This document shows, piece by piece, positions 17,451 to 26,580 of a stretch of DNA of 64,000 nucleotides. The notes beneath the pieces were generated by a model. The model ran no database searches. It had not been told where the DNA came from and saw only the letters and a list, made by a program, of their open reading frames with translations. Every line of letters starts with the position of its first letter. The stretch's first letter is position 1. Position numbers and translations under genes: made by a program. Source of the DNA: Terriglobia bacterium (GTDB lineage Bacteria > Acidobacteriota > Terriglobia > Acidiferrales > UBA7541); the NCBI GenBank assembly GCA_020072805.1, contig JAIQGC010000024.1, forward strand, positions 47,577 to 111,576, in the 5' to 3' direction.

Positions 17451-18695
17451 TTAACTCGGATTTTCCAGGAGCATGGCGATGCCCTGTCCACCGCCGATGC
17501 AGGCGGAGGCAATGCCGTAACGGAGATTCGCGCGGCGGAGTTCGCGGGAGACGGTGACGGCGAGGCGGATGCCCGTGGCGGCCAGGGGATGGCCGATGGC
17601 GATGGCGCCGCCATTGACGTTGAGCTTATTGGGGTCGAGCTGGAGTTCGCGCTCGACGCTCATGACTTGCGCGGCGAAGGCTTCGTTGATTTCGAAGCGG
17701 TCGATTTTGTCGAGGGCCAGTCCGGCGCCATCGAGAACTTTGCGAATGGCGGGAGCGGGGCCAATGGCCATGATTTCCGGGGGAACGCCGACGACGGCGA
17801 CGGCAGCGACGCGGGCCAGCGGCTTGGCGGAGCGGGACTTGGCGTAAGCGCCGGAAGCGACGAGCGCGGCGGATGCGCCGTCCACGATGGCCGAGCTGTT
17901 ACCGCCGGTCTGCACGCCGCCGAAAGCGGGAGGAATCTTGGCGAGAACCTCGAAGGGCGAGGGGCGGATGTGGCTATCGGCGGAGAGAGCATCGATTCCG
18001 CGGGGGATGCGAATGCCGCGGGGATGATAGCCTTCGAGGACAAACTGTTCGGAGACGACGGGAACGATTTCGCCGGCAAGGAAGGAGGATTTCTGGGCTG
18101 CGATAGCGCGGTTGAAGCTGCGCTCGGCGAAGCGGTCGGCGTCTTCACGGGTAATTTTGTATTTGATGGCGGCCTTTTCGGCGGTGCCGCCCATGGTTAG
18201 GCCCGGAGCGGTGTCCATCAGGGCTTCCCAGAGGAAATCCTTGAATTCGACCTGGCCCAGGCGGAAGCCGGAGCGGTGGGTGAAGGCGGCGATGGGGTTG
18301 CGGCTCATGGATTCGGCGCCGACGCAGAGGCCCAGATCAATTTTTTTGAGGGTGATGGCGTCGGCGGCCTGGCTGATGGCTTCGATACCCGTGCCGCAGA
18401 CGCGCTGCACGAGGTGCGCGGGACGGTCCACGGGAACACCGGAATAGAGGCCGATATGGCGCGGGAGAACGTAGGCGTCGAAGCTGGCCTGGGCCACGCT
18501 GCCGGCGATGACCGAACCGACGTCGGCGGGAGAGATGCCGGTGCGTTCGAAAACGGCGCGGGCGGCCTTGATGCCGAGGTCGATGGGCGATACCAGCCCG
18601 AGCGGACCGTTGTAATCGATGAAGGGCGTGCGCACGCCGTCCAGCAGCCAGATGTCCTCGAAGGATTGAAAGAGACCGCCGCTTCCTTTTGTCAT
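17451..18695 (-). CDS. Thiolase (acetyl-CoA C-acyltransferase)
   Basis: 414 residues. It cleaves a 3-oxoacyl-CoA with CoA to a shortened acyl-CoA and acetyl-CoA (or the reverse). All catalytic elements are seen: nucleophile cysteine in LVQRVCGTGIEAIS, FEINEAFAAQ, the histidine in NVNGGAIAIGHPLAATG, and the second cysteine in SACIGGGQG. ATG 18695 follows GGGGAGAA. Downstream of the carboxylase-like operon and upstream of the thioesterase, it is well placed to cleave an aroylacetyl-CoA; beta-ketoadipyl-CoA thiolysis (PcaF role) is an alternative that sequence alone cannot exclude. Confidence 0.88.
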   Translation of the reverse strand: MTKGSGGLFQSFEDIWLLDGVRTPFIDYNGPLGLVSPIDLGIKAARAVFERTGISPADVGSVIAGSVAQASFDAYVLPRHIGLYSGVPVDRPAHLVQRVCGTGIEAISQAADAITLKKIDLGLCVGAESMSRNPIAAFTHRSGFRLGQVEFKDFLWEALMDTAPGLTMGGTAEKAAIKYKITREDADRFAERSFNRAIAAQKSSFLAGEIVPVVSEQFVLEGYHPRGIRIPRGIDALSADSHIRPSPFEVLAKIPPAFGGVQTGGNSSAIVDGASAALVASGAYAKSRSAKPLARVAAVAVVGVPPEIMAIGPAPAIRKVLDGAGLALDKIDRFEINEAFAAQVMSVERELQLDPNKLNVNGGAIAIGHPLAATGIRLAVTVSRELRRANLRYGIASACIGGGQGIAMLLENPS

Positions 18696-18780
18696 TTTCC
18701 GTTCTCCCCTTGCCACATTACAGAAAAACTCGCTTAACCCGGGCATCCTGCCTCAACGGTACTTGGCTGCAACACATGCC

Positions 18781-18829
18781 GTTGAGATTCTTCGTCCCGG
18801 TAAAAAGCACCGGGACTCAGAATGACAGG
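18781..18829. repeat. ATTCTTCG...AATGACA-type intergenic repeat
   Basis: GTTGAGATTCTTCGTCCCGGT...ACCGGGACTCAGAATGACAGG, hairpin core CCCGGT/ACCGGG. It separates the thiolase from the carboxylase operon. Confidence 0.65.
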
Positions 18830-18877
18830 TTTCTTTACTGCTGCAAACTGCTACACCTGCGAAATCACAAATTTCGC

Positions 18878-19903
18878 TCAATAGGCGCGCGGAATTGCTT
18901 CCAGCACCTTCAGCATGCGCTTCATGTCCGTGGCGGGAGGAATATCGCCCGCGGTAGTGAGAATGGCCGGACGGAGATCGGAAACGGTGCGGCGGAAGGA
19001 CGCGCGGAAGGAGTCCAGCGCGGCATCGTCCATTTCGAAGGCGGCGAGGGGCAAGCCGAGAGCCAGCGCGGCGCCAGCGGGAATTTTTCCCGAGAGTTCC
19101 GCCGAGGAGTCATGGAGCGGGGGGAAGAGCAGGCAGTCCCACTGGCGCTGGAAAATCAAGGAAGCGTTGCCGGCGAAAGAGGCAGCGTCGGAGAGTTGCA
19201 GAACCGGGAGAGCCTGGTAGAAGCGGATGACATTGAAGGCGGGTTCGAGCGCGGAGGCCCAGGAGGCGCAGAGATCTTCGGAAAGAGCGGGAAGCAGCGG
19301 CTCGTGGATAAAGATGAGATTGGCGCCGGCTTCGACGAAGGAGCGGGCCAGCTGGGTGAGAAGCGCGGCGGCGAGTTCGAGAGCGGAATCGGGAGGAGTC
19401 TGCGTGCGCCAGGCGTCGCCGCGGTCGAGTTGCGCGAGGCGCGCGGCGAGCGTGAAGGGCCCGGAGAGGCCGGCCATGAGGATGGAATCGTCGCGGGTCA
19501 TGGCATTCATGCGGCGGAGAACGTCAGCGGCGACGGCGGCGCGCCCGCTCTTGACGGCTTCTTCGGGGGAGCGCAGATCATCGGGAAGCTCGCCGGGCGT
19601 GGCGCCGTGGGGCCAGGAGATGGAAGGAGGCTGATTCTCCGCGCCCCACTGGAGCGAGGCGCCGAGGGCTTCGAGTTCGAGCGTGGGATCGAAATAGCAA
19701 GAAAAGCCGTCGGTGCGCAGAGGGCCGCGCAACTGGCGCTGCGCGCTGCAAATTTTCGTGGGATTGGAGAGAAACGCGGGAAGCGGCTGGCTTTCCACGC
19801 GCGCGCCGGGAGAAAAAACGAGCGGCAAGAACAGAGGCCGCGGCGGGGCCGTGCCTTGCAACAGCCCCTTAAGCATCTGCCGGGGAGTGGAATTCTCCGC
19901 CAT
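18878..19903 (-). CDS. Uroporphyrinogen decarboxylase-like protein, last gene of the carboxylase operon (Apc5/epsilon-position)
   Basis: 341 residues. MLKGLLQGTAPPRPLFLPLVFSPGARVES resembles the start of URO-D/MetE-type TIM barrels; MAGLSGPFTLAARLAQ and EAGANLIFIHEPLLPAL also fit that fold. It starts 3 bases after the HyuB-like gene. In the acetophenone carboxylase gene cluster the fifth gene encodes the separate epsilon component of about 34 kDa; this gene has that position and a similar size. I cannot verify homology to Apc5, so the role is inferred from gene order. A corrinoid-type methyl transfer role is not supported by visible motifs. Confidence 0.65.
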   Translation of the reverse strand: MAENSTPRQMLKGLLQGTAPPRPLFLPLVFSPGARVESQPLPAFLSNPTKICSAQRQLRGPLRTDGFSCYFDPTLELEALGASLQWGAENQPPSISWPHGATPGELPDDLRSPEEAVKSGRAAVAADVLRRMNAMTRDDSILMAGLSGPFTLAARLAQLDRGDAWRTQTPPDSALELAAALLTQLARSFVEAGANLIFIHEPLLPALSEDLCASWASALEPAFNVIRFYQALPVLQLSDAASFAGNASLIFQRQWDCLLFPPLHDSSAELSGKIPAGAALALGLPLAAFEMDDAALDSFRASFRRTVSDLRPAILTTAGDIPPATDMKRMLKVLEAIPRAY

Positions 19904-19906
19904 GGG

Positions 19907-21967
19907 TTATGGCCGGAAAACGGGTCCGGTGGATTTGGCGTCGGGCCAGGTGCCGTAATAGATCAGCGCTTCCTTGGGGGGAGACTTCTTGTTCCATTCC
20001 TTCTCGAACTCGCCGTAGGATTTGCCGCGAGCCAGGCGGGATTTCCGTTCCGCCGCACGTTGCTGATTTGTTTTTTCGATATCCACTTTTCTGCGCTCGT
20101 GGTCGTAGGCGATTTTATAGATTTCCGTCGCGGTCCAATCGGAGATGAGGCACTTCTTCAGGTCTTCCATCACGAACTCGGGGTCGCGTTCGAGGGGGTC
20201 GCCGTAACCGGGGCCGCCGCCGCTGAAGCCAAAGAGCAGATCGCCTTCCTGATAGACCTTGGGGGTGCGGGCGATGAGTTCGTAAGTCCAGTCGCCATGC
20301 ACCGTGGCTTTTTCCATGATCTCGCGGTGGTCCATGGTGAGTTCGGGATTGCCCTCCTTCATCTGCTTGAGGAGGTCGGTCTTTTTGACGCTGATGCCGG
20401 GAATGGGCGAAGAGGCGTAGCCGCCGAACATGGGCTGGCCGAGAGGCACCTTGCTGCCGTTGCCCATGCACAGGGAAACGATGTCGGGAACTTTGTGCAC
20501 CATCCATTGCTGGACGGCGCCGGAGCCGCCGCGGTGAATGCCGTGGCCGCAGGAGTCGCGCCAGTGCTGCGAGAGCATGACGGAGAGCGGGAGTTCGCTT
20601 TCGACCTGCTCGGAATCGGGAGCGCGGCCGAAGGCGCACCAGGCGAAGCCGTAGGAGTCCATGCCGTCGGTGGCGGCGCGGCCTCCCTGCCCCTGGGTGT
20701 TGAGGGAGAAGGAAAGCACGTCGGAGATGGCCAGCTTCCACTGGGAAACGCCGGCGCAGATCTGCGCGGTGTGCTGGCTGCCGGGAGAAGCGGCCACCTG
20801 CTGCCAGAGGCTGGCGCTCGAGAAGGTCATTTTGGCGAAAGCGTTGTGCGTGGCGCAGCGGGCCTGCATGCCGATATAGACGCAGCAACTGGTGGCGGCA
20901 AGCTTATCGGGGTTGAGGATGATGCCTTCGGGAAATTCGAAATCGATGGGAGCGAAGGTGGAGCTGCAGATGGGCAGGTCGTGGAAAAAATACTCGTACA
21001 TGAAATTGGCGATATGCCCAACGACGGCCTGGGTGTGCACGTTGTAGGAGGAGGGATTCTCGGGAGAGGTGCCCTCGAAATTGAAGACCAGGCGGCCGTC
21101 TTTCTTGGTGAGCGTAAGGAAGCAAGCGCGGACGAGCGCCGGGGTCCAGCCGATGGCGTCGTTGAAAACAACGGAGCGAAATTTTCCGTCGGGAAGGTGC
21201 TTGACCTTTTCGCGGGCGCCGGCTTCGGCGGTGTCCAGCATCTTGCGCATGAGGCCGATGACGAAATCCTCGCCGCGCTTCTTGACCAGTTCGAGGATGC
21301 GCACGCGAACGCGGTCGGCGGTGGTGCAGCGGGCGCGCAGGTCGGAGATGAACATGGCCGGGGCGCGCAGGCCGTAGACGGAATACATTTCCAAAAAGTC
21401 GTTGCGGATTTTGAAATTTTCGCCGATTTTGATGGGGGGCATGTTGAGCCCTTCCTCGAATCGGGATTTGGCGCTGACGGGCATGCCGCCGGGTTCGACC
21501 GCGCCGGTTTCGGTGGTGTGCAGAGCGGCGGTGGCCCAGGCGATGAGCCTGCCTTCGTGGAAAACGGGGATGAGGGCGACCTGGTCGGGATTGTGGATGC
21601 CGCCATAGAGGGCATCATTGGTGTACCAGATGTCGCCGTCGTGGATGCCGGGATTTTCGGCGTAATACTTCTGGATGAATTTGATGACGATGGGCTGAAT
21701 GATGGCGTGGAGATAGGTGCCGCAAGAGGCGTTGATGAGGTCGCCGTTGGCGGTGAAGATGGCCACCATGGAGTCGCCGGAAACCCCGAAATAGCTGCGC
21801 GAGGAGCGCACGAAGATTTCCATGGCCTCGTCGAGGATGTCGTTGGTGATCTGCGCGCCGATTTCGTAGTCGCCCTGAGCGAGCTTGGCGGCGCATTCGA
21901 TTTCATGGGGCGTGGGCGGGGACGGCTTGAGCCAAGCCAGTTTTTCCGCCAGTGTGGGTATGGGCAT
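19907..21967 (-). CDS. HyuB-like (hydantoinase B/acetone carboxylase alpha-type) subunit; acetophenone carboxylase beta (Apc4)-like
   Basis: 686 residues. Family features are seen throughout: QITNDILDEAMEIFVRSSRSYFGVSGDSMVAIFTANGDLI, the metal-site-like GDIWYTNDALYGGIHNPDQVALIPVF, FEGTSPENPSSYNV, and the glycine-rich tail FGFSGGGPGYGDPLERDPE. In this superfamily the B subunit carries the carboxylation or hydrolysis site while A subunits handle ATP. Two other gene products in the same operon are HyuA-like and a third is a small Zn protein, the composition of acetophenone carboxylase rather than of a two-subunit hydantoinase. ATG 21967 follows GAGGAG. Confidence 0.82.
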   Translation of the reverse strand: MPIPTLAEKLAWLKPSPPTPHEIECAAKLAQGDYEIGAQITNDILDEAMEIFVRSSRSYFGVSGDSMVAIFTANGDLINASCGTYLHAIIQPIVIKFIQKYYAENPGIHDGDIWYTNDALYGGIHNPDQVALIPVFHEGRLIAWATAALHTTETGAVEPGGMPVSAKSRFEEGLNMPPIKIGENFKIRNDFLEMYSVYGLRAPAMFISDLRARCTTADRVRVRILELVKKRGEDFVIGLMRKMLDTAEAGAREKVKHLPDGKFRSVVFNDAIGWTPALVRACFLTLTKKDGRLVFNFEGTSPENPSSYNVHTQAVVGHIANFMYEYFFHDLPICSSTFAPIDFEFPEGIILNPDKLAATSCCVYIGMQARCATHNAFAKMTFSSASLWQQVAASPGSQHTAQICAGVSQWKLAISDVLSFSLNTQGQGGRAATDGMDSYGFAWCAFGRAPDSEQVESELPLSVMLSQHWRDSCGHGIHRGGSGAVQQWMVHKVPDIVSLCMGNGSKVPLGQPMFGGYASSPIPGISVKKTDLLKQMKEGNPELTMDHREIMEKATVHGDWTYELIARTPKVYQEGDLLFGFSGGGPGYGDPLERDPEFVMEDLKKCLISDWTATEIYKIAYDHERRKVDIEKTNQQRAAERKSRLARGKSYGEFEKEWNKKSPPKEALIYYGTWPDAKSTGPVFRP

Positions 21968-22001
21968 GTTTCTCCTCGCCTTGCAGCGTGCAGTCTGACG
22001 C

Positions 22002-24125
22002 TTACTTCTTCTCCAGAATTCCCAGGCCGCGCTGGTCCACGGAAAATTTCATGGACGGAGGCACGACCAGAGTGGTGTATTCGCCTTCGACGATGGCCGG
22101 GCCTTCGATGAGGTTGCCGGGGCGCAGCGATTCGTAGGCAAAGAGCGGAGTGGGAACGTAGGCCTTGGTTTCGGCCCAATAGACGGGGCGTTCGCCCTTG
22201 CGCGCCGCGGAGGCATCCGGCCCTTCGAGCGGCATAATCGGCATTTCGATTTTCTTGGTCGGGACGATGGCTTTGAGAATAAAGCTCTCGATGAACACGC
22301 CGCCTTCGGGATTGACCACGTACGGGCTGAAGGCCTCGCTGAACTCTTTTTCGAACGCGGCGCAAATGGCGCGAACGTCTTCGGCGGACTTCAGGGCGAG
22401 GCGCGGGGAGAGCGTGCGCTTTACGTGGAACTGCCCGCCATAGAGCATGTCCAGTTCGAGAACGAAGCCGGCGGCGTCGGGACTGAGGCCGTCGGCGACG
22501 AGGTCGCGGCGGGCCTGCTCGATGAGCATTTCGACGGAGCGGTTGAAGGAAGAAAAATCGTCGGTGAGTTTCTGAGTGCCCGGTTCGAGCAAAGTAATTT
22601 TCTTCGAGTTTTCATAGACGTGCATGATGTCCATGGTCGAAGAGCCGAAGGCGCAGAAGACGGGAGAAAAATTGAAGATGACGGCTTTGGGAATATCGGC
22701 CATGTAGCCTTCCACGTGGGTGGCCCCGGCGCCGCCGCCGACGAAGAGAATAAACTCCTCGGGGCTGTAACCGCGCAGATGGACTTCCTTCATGATGGCG
22801 GAGGCCATATTGCCGTTGACGATTTTGCGGATAATCAGCGCGGCCTGTTCGACCTCCATGCCCAGGGGCTTGGCGATTTTGTCGCGGATGGCCTGGACGG
22901 AGCGTTCGCGGTTGAGCTTAAGCTTGCCGCCGTAATAAAAATCGGGATTGAGGTAGCCGAGGACAACGTCGGCATCGGTGACAGTGGGTTCCGTGCCGCC
23001 CTGATTGAAGCAGGCGGGGCCGGGCATCGAGCCGGCGCTCTTGGGGCCGACCTGAACCTGATTCTGGAGAAGTTTATTGAGCCAGCCGATGGAGCCGCCG
23101 CCGGCGCCGATGGAGAGCGTCTTGATCATGGTGATGCCGACCATCCAGCGGTCGATGATGGGGCGGAAATCGTAGCTGCGCACGCTGTCCTCGACAACCA
23201 GACCGACGTCGAAGCTGGTGCCGCCCATGTCGCTCATGACCACGTTCTTGTGGCCGAGGATTTTGGCGACGTGGTGCGCGCCCATGAGGCCGGAGACGGG
23301 GCCGCTGTTGAAGGTGCGGCTGGCGGCGGTGCGGAAGACTTCGGCGATGCCGCCGGAGCTCTGGATCATTAGCAGGGGCTTGGTATAGCCGCGGTCGCGC
23401 AGCTTGTCCCACATGGCGGAAAGCTCGATCTGCATGGAGCGCTGGAGATAGGCGTCGAGAATGGCGGCCAGGGTGCGTTCGTATTCGCCGAGCTTGCCGA
23501 CGACCTGCCCGCCGAGAACGACGGGAAGGAAGCCGATGTGGAACTCCTTGTACTCGTCGCGAATGATCTCCTTGATGCGTTTTTCGTGAATGGGATTCAG
23601 GAAGCCCCACAGCAGCGAAACGACGAAGCCGCGCACGCCCTTGGCGATGAGCGAGCGCACCTTGGCGCGCACGTCCTCCTCATCGAGCGGGCGAAGGATC
23701 AGTCCGCGCGAATCCACGCGTTCCTTCACGCCCACAATGCGGTCGCGGGGAATGAGCGGGTCCGGTTTTTTCTGGATGGAGAGGTTGCGGCGTTCGGTGA
23801 CGCGCGTGCCGTCAATCCATTGCGCGCCGCGTCCGATGAGCACAACGTCTTCATGGCCTTCGGTGGTGATCAGTCCGAGCCGCGGCCCCTTTTTCTCGAT
23901 GAGGCGGTTGAGGGCGATGGTGGTGGAATAGCGGATCATGTCGATGGCGGGAAGCAACTCCTCCATCTTCAGGCCCACGGCGGCGGCGCCCTCTTCGATC
24001 ACTTTGGTGAAGCAGACGGAGAGGTCGTAGGGCGTCGTGGGAACTTTTTTGATCAGGCTTTTCCCGCGGTAGTTGAGAACGAGATCGGTAAACGTTCCGC
24101 CCACATCGATGTCGATGGAATTCAT
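22002..24125 (-). CDS. HyuA-like ATPase subunit, acetophenone carboxylase alpha' (Apc3)-like
   Basis: 707 residues with the ASKHA-type ATP-binding landmarks of the hydantoinase A family: phosphate 1 motif IDVGGTFTDLVL at the N-terminus, phosphate 2 motif SDMGGTSFDVGLV, and the GPKSAGSMPGPACFNQGGTEPTVTDADVVLGYLNPD stretch. It would couple ATP hydrolysis to activation of a keto or enol group. Its ATG overlaps the stop of the small zinc protein by ATGA, indicating translational coupling. It is longer at the C-terminus than its paralogue at 24555-26561, as expected for a heteromeric alpha/alpha' pair. Confidence 0.82.
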   Translation of the reverse strand: MNSIDIDVGGTFTDLVLNYRGKSLIKKVPTTPYDLSVCFTKVIEEGAAAVGLKMEELLPAIDMIRYSTTIALNRLIEKKGPRLGLITTEGHEDVVLIGRGAQWIDGTRVTERRNLSIQKKPDPLIPRDRIVGVKERVDSRGLILRPLDEEDVRAKVRSLIAKGVRGFVVSLLWGFLNPIHEKRIKEIIRDEYKEFHIGFLPVVLGGQVVGKLGEYERTLAAILDAYLQRSMQIELSAMWDKLRDRGYTKPLLMIQSSGGIAEVFRTAASRTFNSGPVSGLMGAHHVAKILGHKNVVMSDMGGTSFDVGLVVEDSVRSYDFRPIIDRWMVGITMIKTLSIGAGGGSIGWLNKLLQNQVQVGPKSAGSMPGPACFNQGGTEPTVTDADVVLGYLNPDFYYGGKLKLNRERSVQAIRDKIAKPLGMEVEQAALIIRKIVNGNMASAIMKEVHLRGYSPEEFILFVGGGAGATHVEGYMADIPKAVIFNFSPVFCAFGSSTMDIMHVYENSKKITLLEPGTQKLTDDFSSFNRSVEMLIEQARRDLVADGLSPDAAGFVLELDMLYGGQFHVKRTLSPRLALKSAEDVRAICAAFEKEFSEAFSPYVVNPEGGVFIESFILKAIVPTKKIEMPIMPLEGPDASAARKGERPVYWAETKAYVPTPLFAYESLRPGNLIEGPAIVEGEYTTLVVPPSMKFSVDQRGLGILEKK

Positions 24126-24508
24126 TCAGAGACCTCGAGACGCTGCTTGCGAATTTTGTATTCCCCGCTCTGCAGCCGCTTTTTCAGGCTGTCCAGATCA
24201 ATTTCGATGTCCCAGGTGAGGGGATGTCCGGGGGGCAGATATTCGGTCTCCATCTGCACGCCGCAGCCGGGGCAATAAAACTCGACGATGCGCACCCACA
24301 GCGGGTCGGGGGAAAAGTTATATTCGCCGGAGACCAGCGGGGGATGAATCTCGCGGGGGTCGCGGTCGTGAATCAGGAGGCACCGCTTATAGTTCTCGCG
24401 GGCGGCGCCGAGTTCCTTGCCGCAGCGGTTGCAGTGCCATTTTTCCTTTTCGATGTCCAGGTCGAGATACTCGGTGACCCGGATTCGGTTTTGCTGTTCT
24501 GCCGCCAT
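24122..24508 (-). CDS. Small Zn-binding subunit, acetone carboxylase gamma / Apc2-like
   Basis: 128 residues. Two Cys pairs, CNRCGKELG (residues about 26-34) and CPGCGVQME (about 78-86), form a likely tetra-cysteine zinc site. YLDLDIEKEKWHCNRCGKELG and ENYKRCLLIHDRDPREIHPP resemble the gamma subunit family of acetone and acetophenone carboxylases. Position between two HyuA-like genes is the position of the 15-kDa gamma subunit in the apc cluster. I start at ATG 24508, which has GAGGAG upstream and removes a non-conserved arginine-rich extension. Confidence 0.8.
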   Translation of the reverse strand: MAAEQQNRIRVTEYLDLDIEKEKWHCNRCGKELGAARENYKRCLLIHDRDPREIHPPLVSGEYNFSPDPLWVRIVEFYCPGCGVQMETEYLPPGHPLTWDIEIDLDSLKKRLQSGEYKIRKQRLEVSE

Positions 24509-24554
24509 GGTTCTCCTCGTGCGCAAAGCGCGAGACACGCTGTCCGCGCGTTTG

Positions 24555-26561
24555 CTAACTTCGGGTCAGTTTCGCGTTGCCGTGCTGGTCCATGACCAGC
24601 GTCCAGCCTTCGGGAACGAAAAATGTGCTGTTGGCGCCTTCCAAAATGGCGCAGCCTTCCACCTTGTTGCCGGGCTCCAGCTTTTCCCAGGTGTAGAGCT
24701 GGGCTTCGCCCTTCTTGCTGCCCCAGGCGACGGCGCGCTGGCCCTTGAGGGCGGCGGATGCGCTGGCGCCCCTGTCCTGTTTTTTCGCAAGGGCCGGCTT
24801 GGGCATGGGCTTCTTGATGCGCACGCGGATCAGGCCGATGGCAAAGGTTTTCTTCGCGCCACCGACGGAATCCTCCAGGGAAGTTTTGAGCGCGGCGGCG
24901 TTGGTGAAGGCCAGCGGCGAGCAGGCGAGGGTTTCGAAAGGTTTTCCCGCGCGGGAAATTTCCAGCTCCACCGAATATTCGATGCCTTGAGGTTTGATGC
25001 CTTCGCCGAGAAGGTCGCGCGTGCCTTCGGCCTTGCAGTCATGGAAAGCGTCGAAGACGCGCTGGACGCCGGCTTCGTCGAGGGCGGTGACGTGCAGGGC
25101 GCGCTCGTAGAGATGGGAGATGTCCGAAACGGACGAACCGAAGGCGCTGAAGACCGGGCCGAGGTTGAAAAAATACACTTCGCGCAGGCCGGCTTTTTCG
25201 GCGACGCCGCAGGCGATGAGGCCGCCGTTGCCGCCGTAAGCGAACAGCGCGTGCTTGGCGAAATCCTGGTGCAGTTCCTTGCCGGCCGCGGCGATCATTT
25301 CGGCAACCATTTCATAGGCGCGTTCGATGATGGCGCAGGAAACTTCCTCGGGAGTTTTCTTGAGCGGCGTGGCAACGCGCTGCTCGATGGCCTGGCGGGC
25401 CGCATCTTTGCTGATGGATTTTGCGCCGCCGAGGAAATAATCGGGATTGATCAGCCCGGCGGTGACGAAGGCGTCGGTGAGCGTCGGTTCTTCTCCGCCG
25501 AGCGTATAGCAGGCCGGGCCGGGATAGGAGCCCATGCTCTCGGGACCGAGCGTGACCGGGGAATCCTTCCCTTTTCCCTTCCCTGCCGCGGGGCGGACGA
25601 TGCTGCCGCCGCCGAGAGCAATCGAGCGCAGATAGGGCAGAGAAATTTCCACGGGAATGCCGAAGAAATCGGACGGCTTGATCTGCACCGGGGCGGAATT
25701 GCGCAGGACGCTGACCTTGGCGGTGGTGCCGCCGACGTCGAGCGCGACGACGTCCTTCACACCATAGAGGGCGGCCAGATGCGCGCTGCCGTGAATGCCC
25801 AGGATGGGGCCGGATTCGATGGTGTCAATGGCCTTGGTCTTGGCGATGCCGGAAACGCCGCCGTTGATATGGCTGACGAGGAAGGTGCCGTCGTATTTGT
25901 GCGCGTCGCGGAGATCGTCTTCGGCCTTGAAGAGCGTGGCGGCGAGAGCGCCGTGGGTATAGGCGTTGATGAGCGCGCAGTCGGTGCGGGTCATGTCGTC
26001 GTAACTTTTGGAGCTATCGCTGCCGGCGAGAACCGGAACGGAGCCGAGAAAATGGTCGGGATATTGCTGGCCGACGATTTTCTTGATGCGGATTTCCAGT
26101 TCGGGATTGCGGTGAGCGCCCTCGAAGGAGACGCAGATGCGGCGGACGCCGGTCTCGAGCAGCGAGCGCACCGCGTTCATGACTTCGGCGTCGGACGCGG
26201 CGGGGTCAATGCCAATGACGTCGCGCTCGGAAAGGATGCGGCCCATGACCACGCTCCGGGCGTCCTTGCTGTAGATATTCTTTTCGTGGCCGGGAGAGAT
26301 GAGCAGGCCGATGCGCGGCCCGCGAAGCTCGGCCAGGACGTTCGAGGTGATGGTGGTGGACCAGCGGATCAGGTCCACTTTTTCGAGGAAGAGGTCCACG
26401 TCGGAATAGCCCAGTTGCACGGCACCCTGCGTGAGGCAGTCGAACAGGCAGATGGTCAGGTCGTGGGGAGTGGTATCCACCTTGGCGCAGACAATTTTCC
26501 CGCCATCGGTGAAGATGCCGTCCGTCAGTGTACCGCCGATATCGATATCAACAGTCAGCAC
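24555..26561 (-). CDS. HyuA-like ATPase subunit, acetophenone carboxylase alpha (Apc1)-like
   Basis: 668 residues. Same fold as the second HyuA gene: DIDIGGTLTDGIF (phosphate 1), LDVGGTTAKVSVL (phosphate 2), ESMGSYPGPACYTLGGEEPTLTDAFVTAGLINPDYFLGG. The start is GTG 26561 (VLTVDIDIGGT), 19 bases after the RutB-like stop. First carboxylase gene of the operon. Two diverged HyuA paralogues plus a gamma-type protein distinguish this from hydantoin racemase/hydantoinase operons. C-terminal third (LYTWEKLEPGNKVEGCAILEGANSTFFVPEGW) is the usual HyuA tail domain. Confidence 0.82.
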   Translation of the reverse strand: MLTVDIDIGGTLTDGIFTDGGKIVCAKVDTTPHDLTICLFDCLTQGAVQLGYSDVDLFLEKVDLIRWSTTITSNVLAELRGPRIGLLISPGHEKNIYSKDARSVVMGRILSERDVIGIDPAASDAEVMNAVRSLLETGVRRICVSFEGAHRNPELEIRIKKIVGQQYPDHFLGSVPVLAGSDSSKSYDDMTRTDCALINAYTHGALAATLFKAEDDLRDAHKYDGTFLVSHINGGVSGIAKTKAIDTIESGPILGIHGSAHLAALYGVKDVVALDVGGTTAKVSVLRNSAPVQIKPSDFFGIPVEISLPYLRSIALGGGSIVRPAAGKGKGKDSPVTLGPESMGSYPGPACYTLGGEEPTLTDAFVTAGLINPDYFLGGAKSISKDAARQAIEQRVATPLKKTPEEVSCAIIERAYEMVAEMIAAAGKELHQDFAKHALFAYGGNGGLIACGVAEKAGLREVYFFNLGPVFSAFGSSVSDISHLYERALHVTALDEAGVQRVFDAFHDCKAEGTRDLLGEGIKPQGIEYSVELEISRAGKPFETLACSPLAFTNAAALKTSLEDSVGGAKKTFAIGLIRVRIKKPMPKPALAKKQDRGASASAALKGQRAVAWGSKKGEAQLYTWEKLEPGNKVEGCAILEGANSTFFVPEGWTLVMDQHGNAKLTRS

Positions 26562-26580
26562 AGGAGCCTCGGGAGAAAAC

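Noticed and set aside
18689-22111. 1140-codon plus-strand ORF across the carboxylase operon
   Set aside because: Antisense shadow of the minus-strand HyuB-like and URO-D-like genes, which carry clear family motifs.
22002-26561. Operon read as hydantoinase or 5-oxoprolinase
   Set aside because: Two HyuA paralogues and a tetra-Cys gamma-type gene between them are not part of those two-gene systems; kept only as an alternative because of the RutB-like neighbour.
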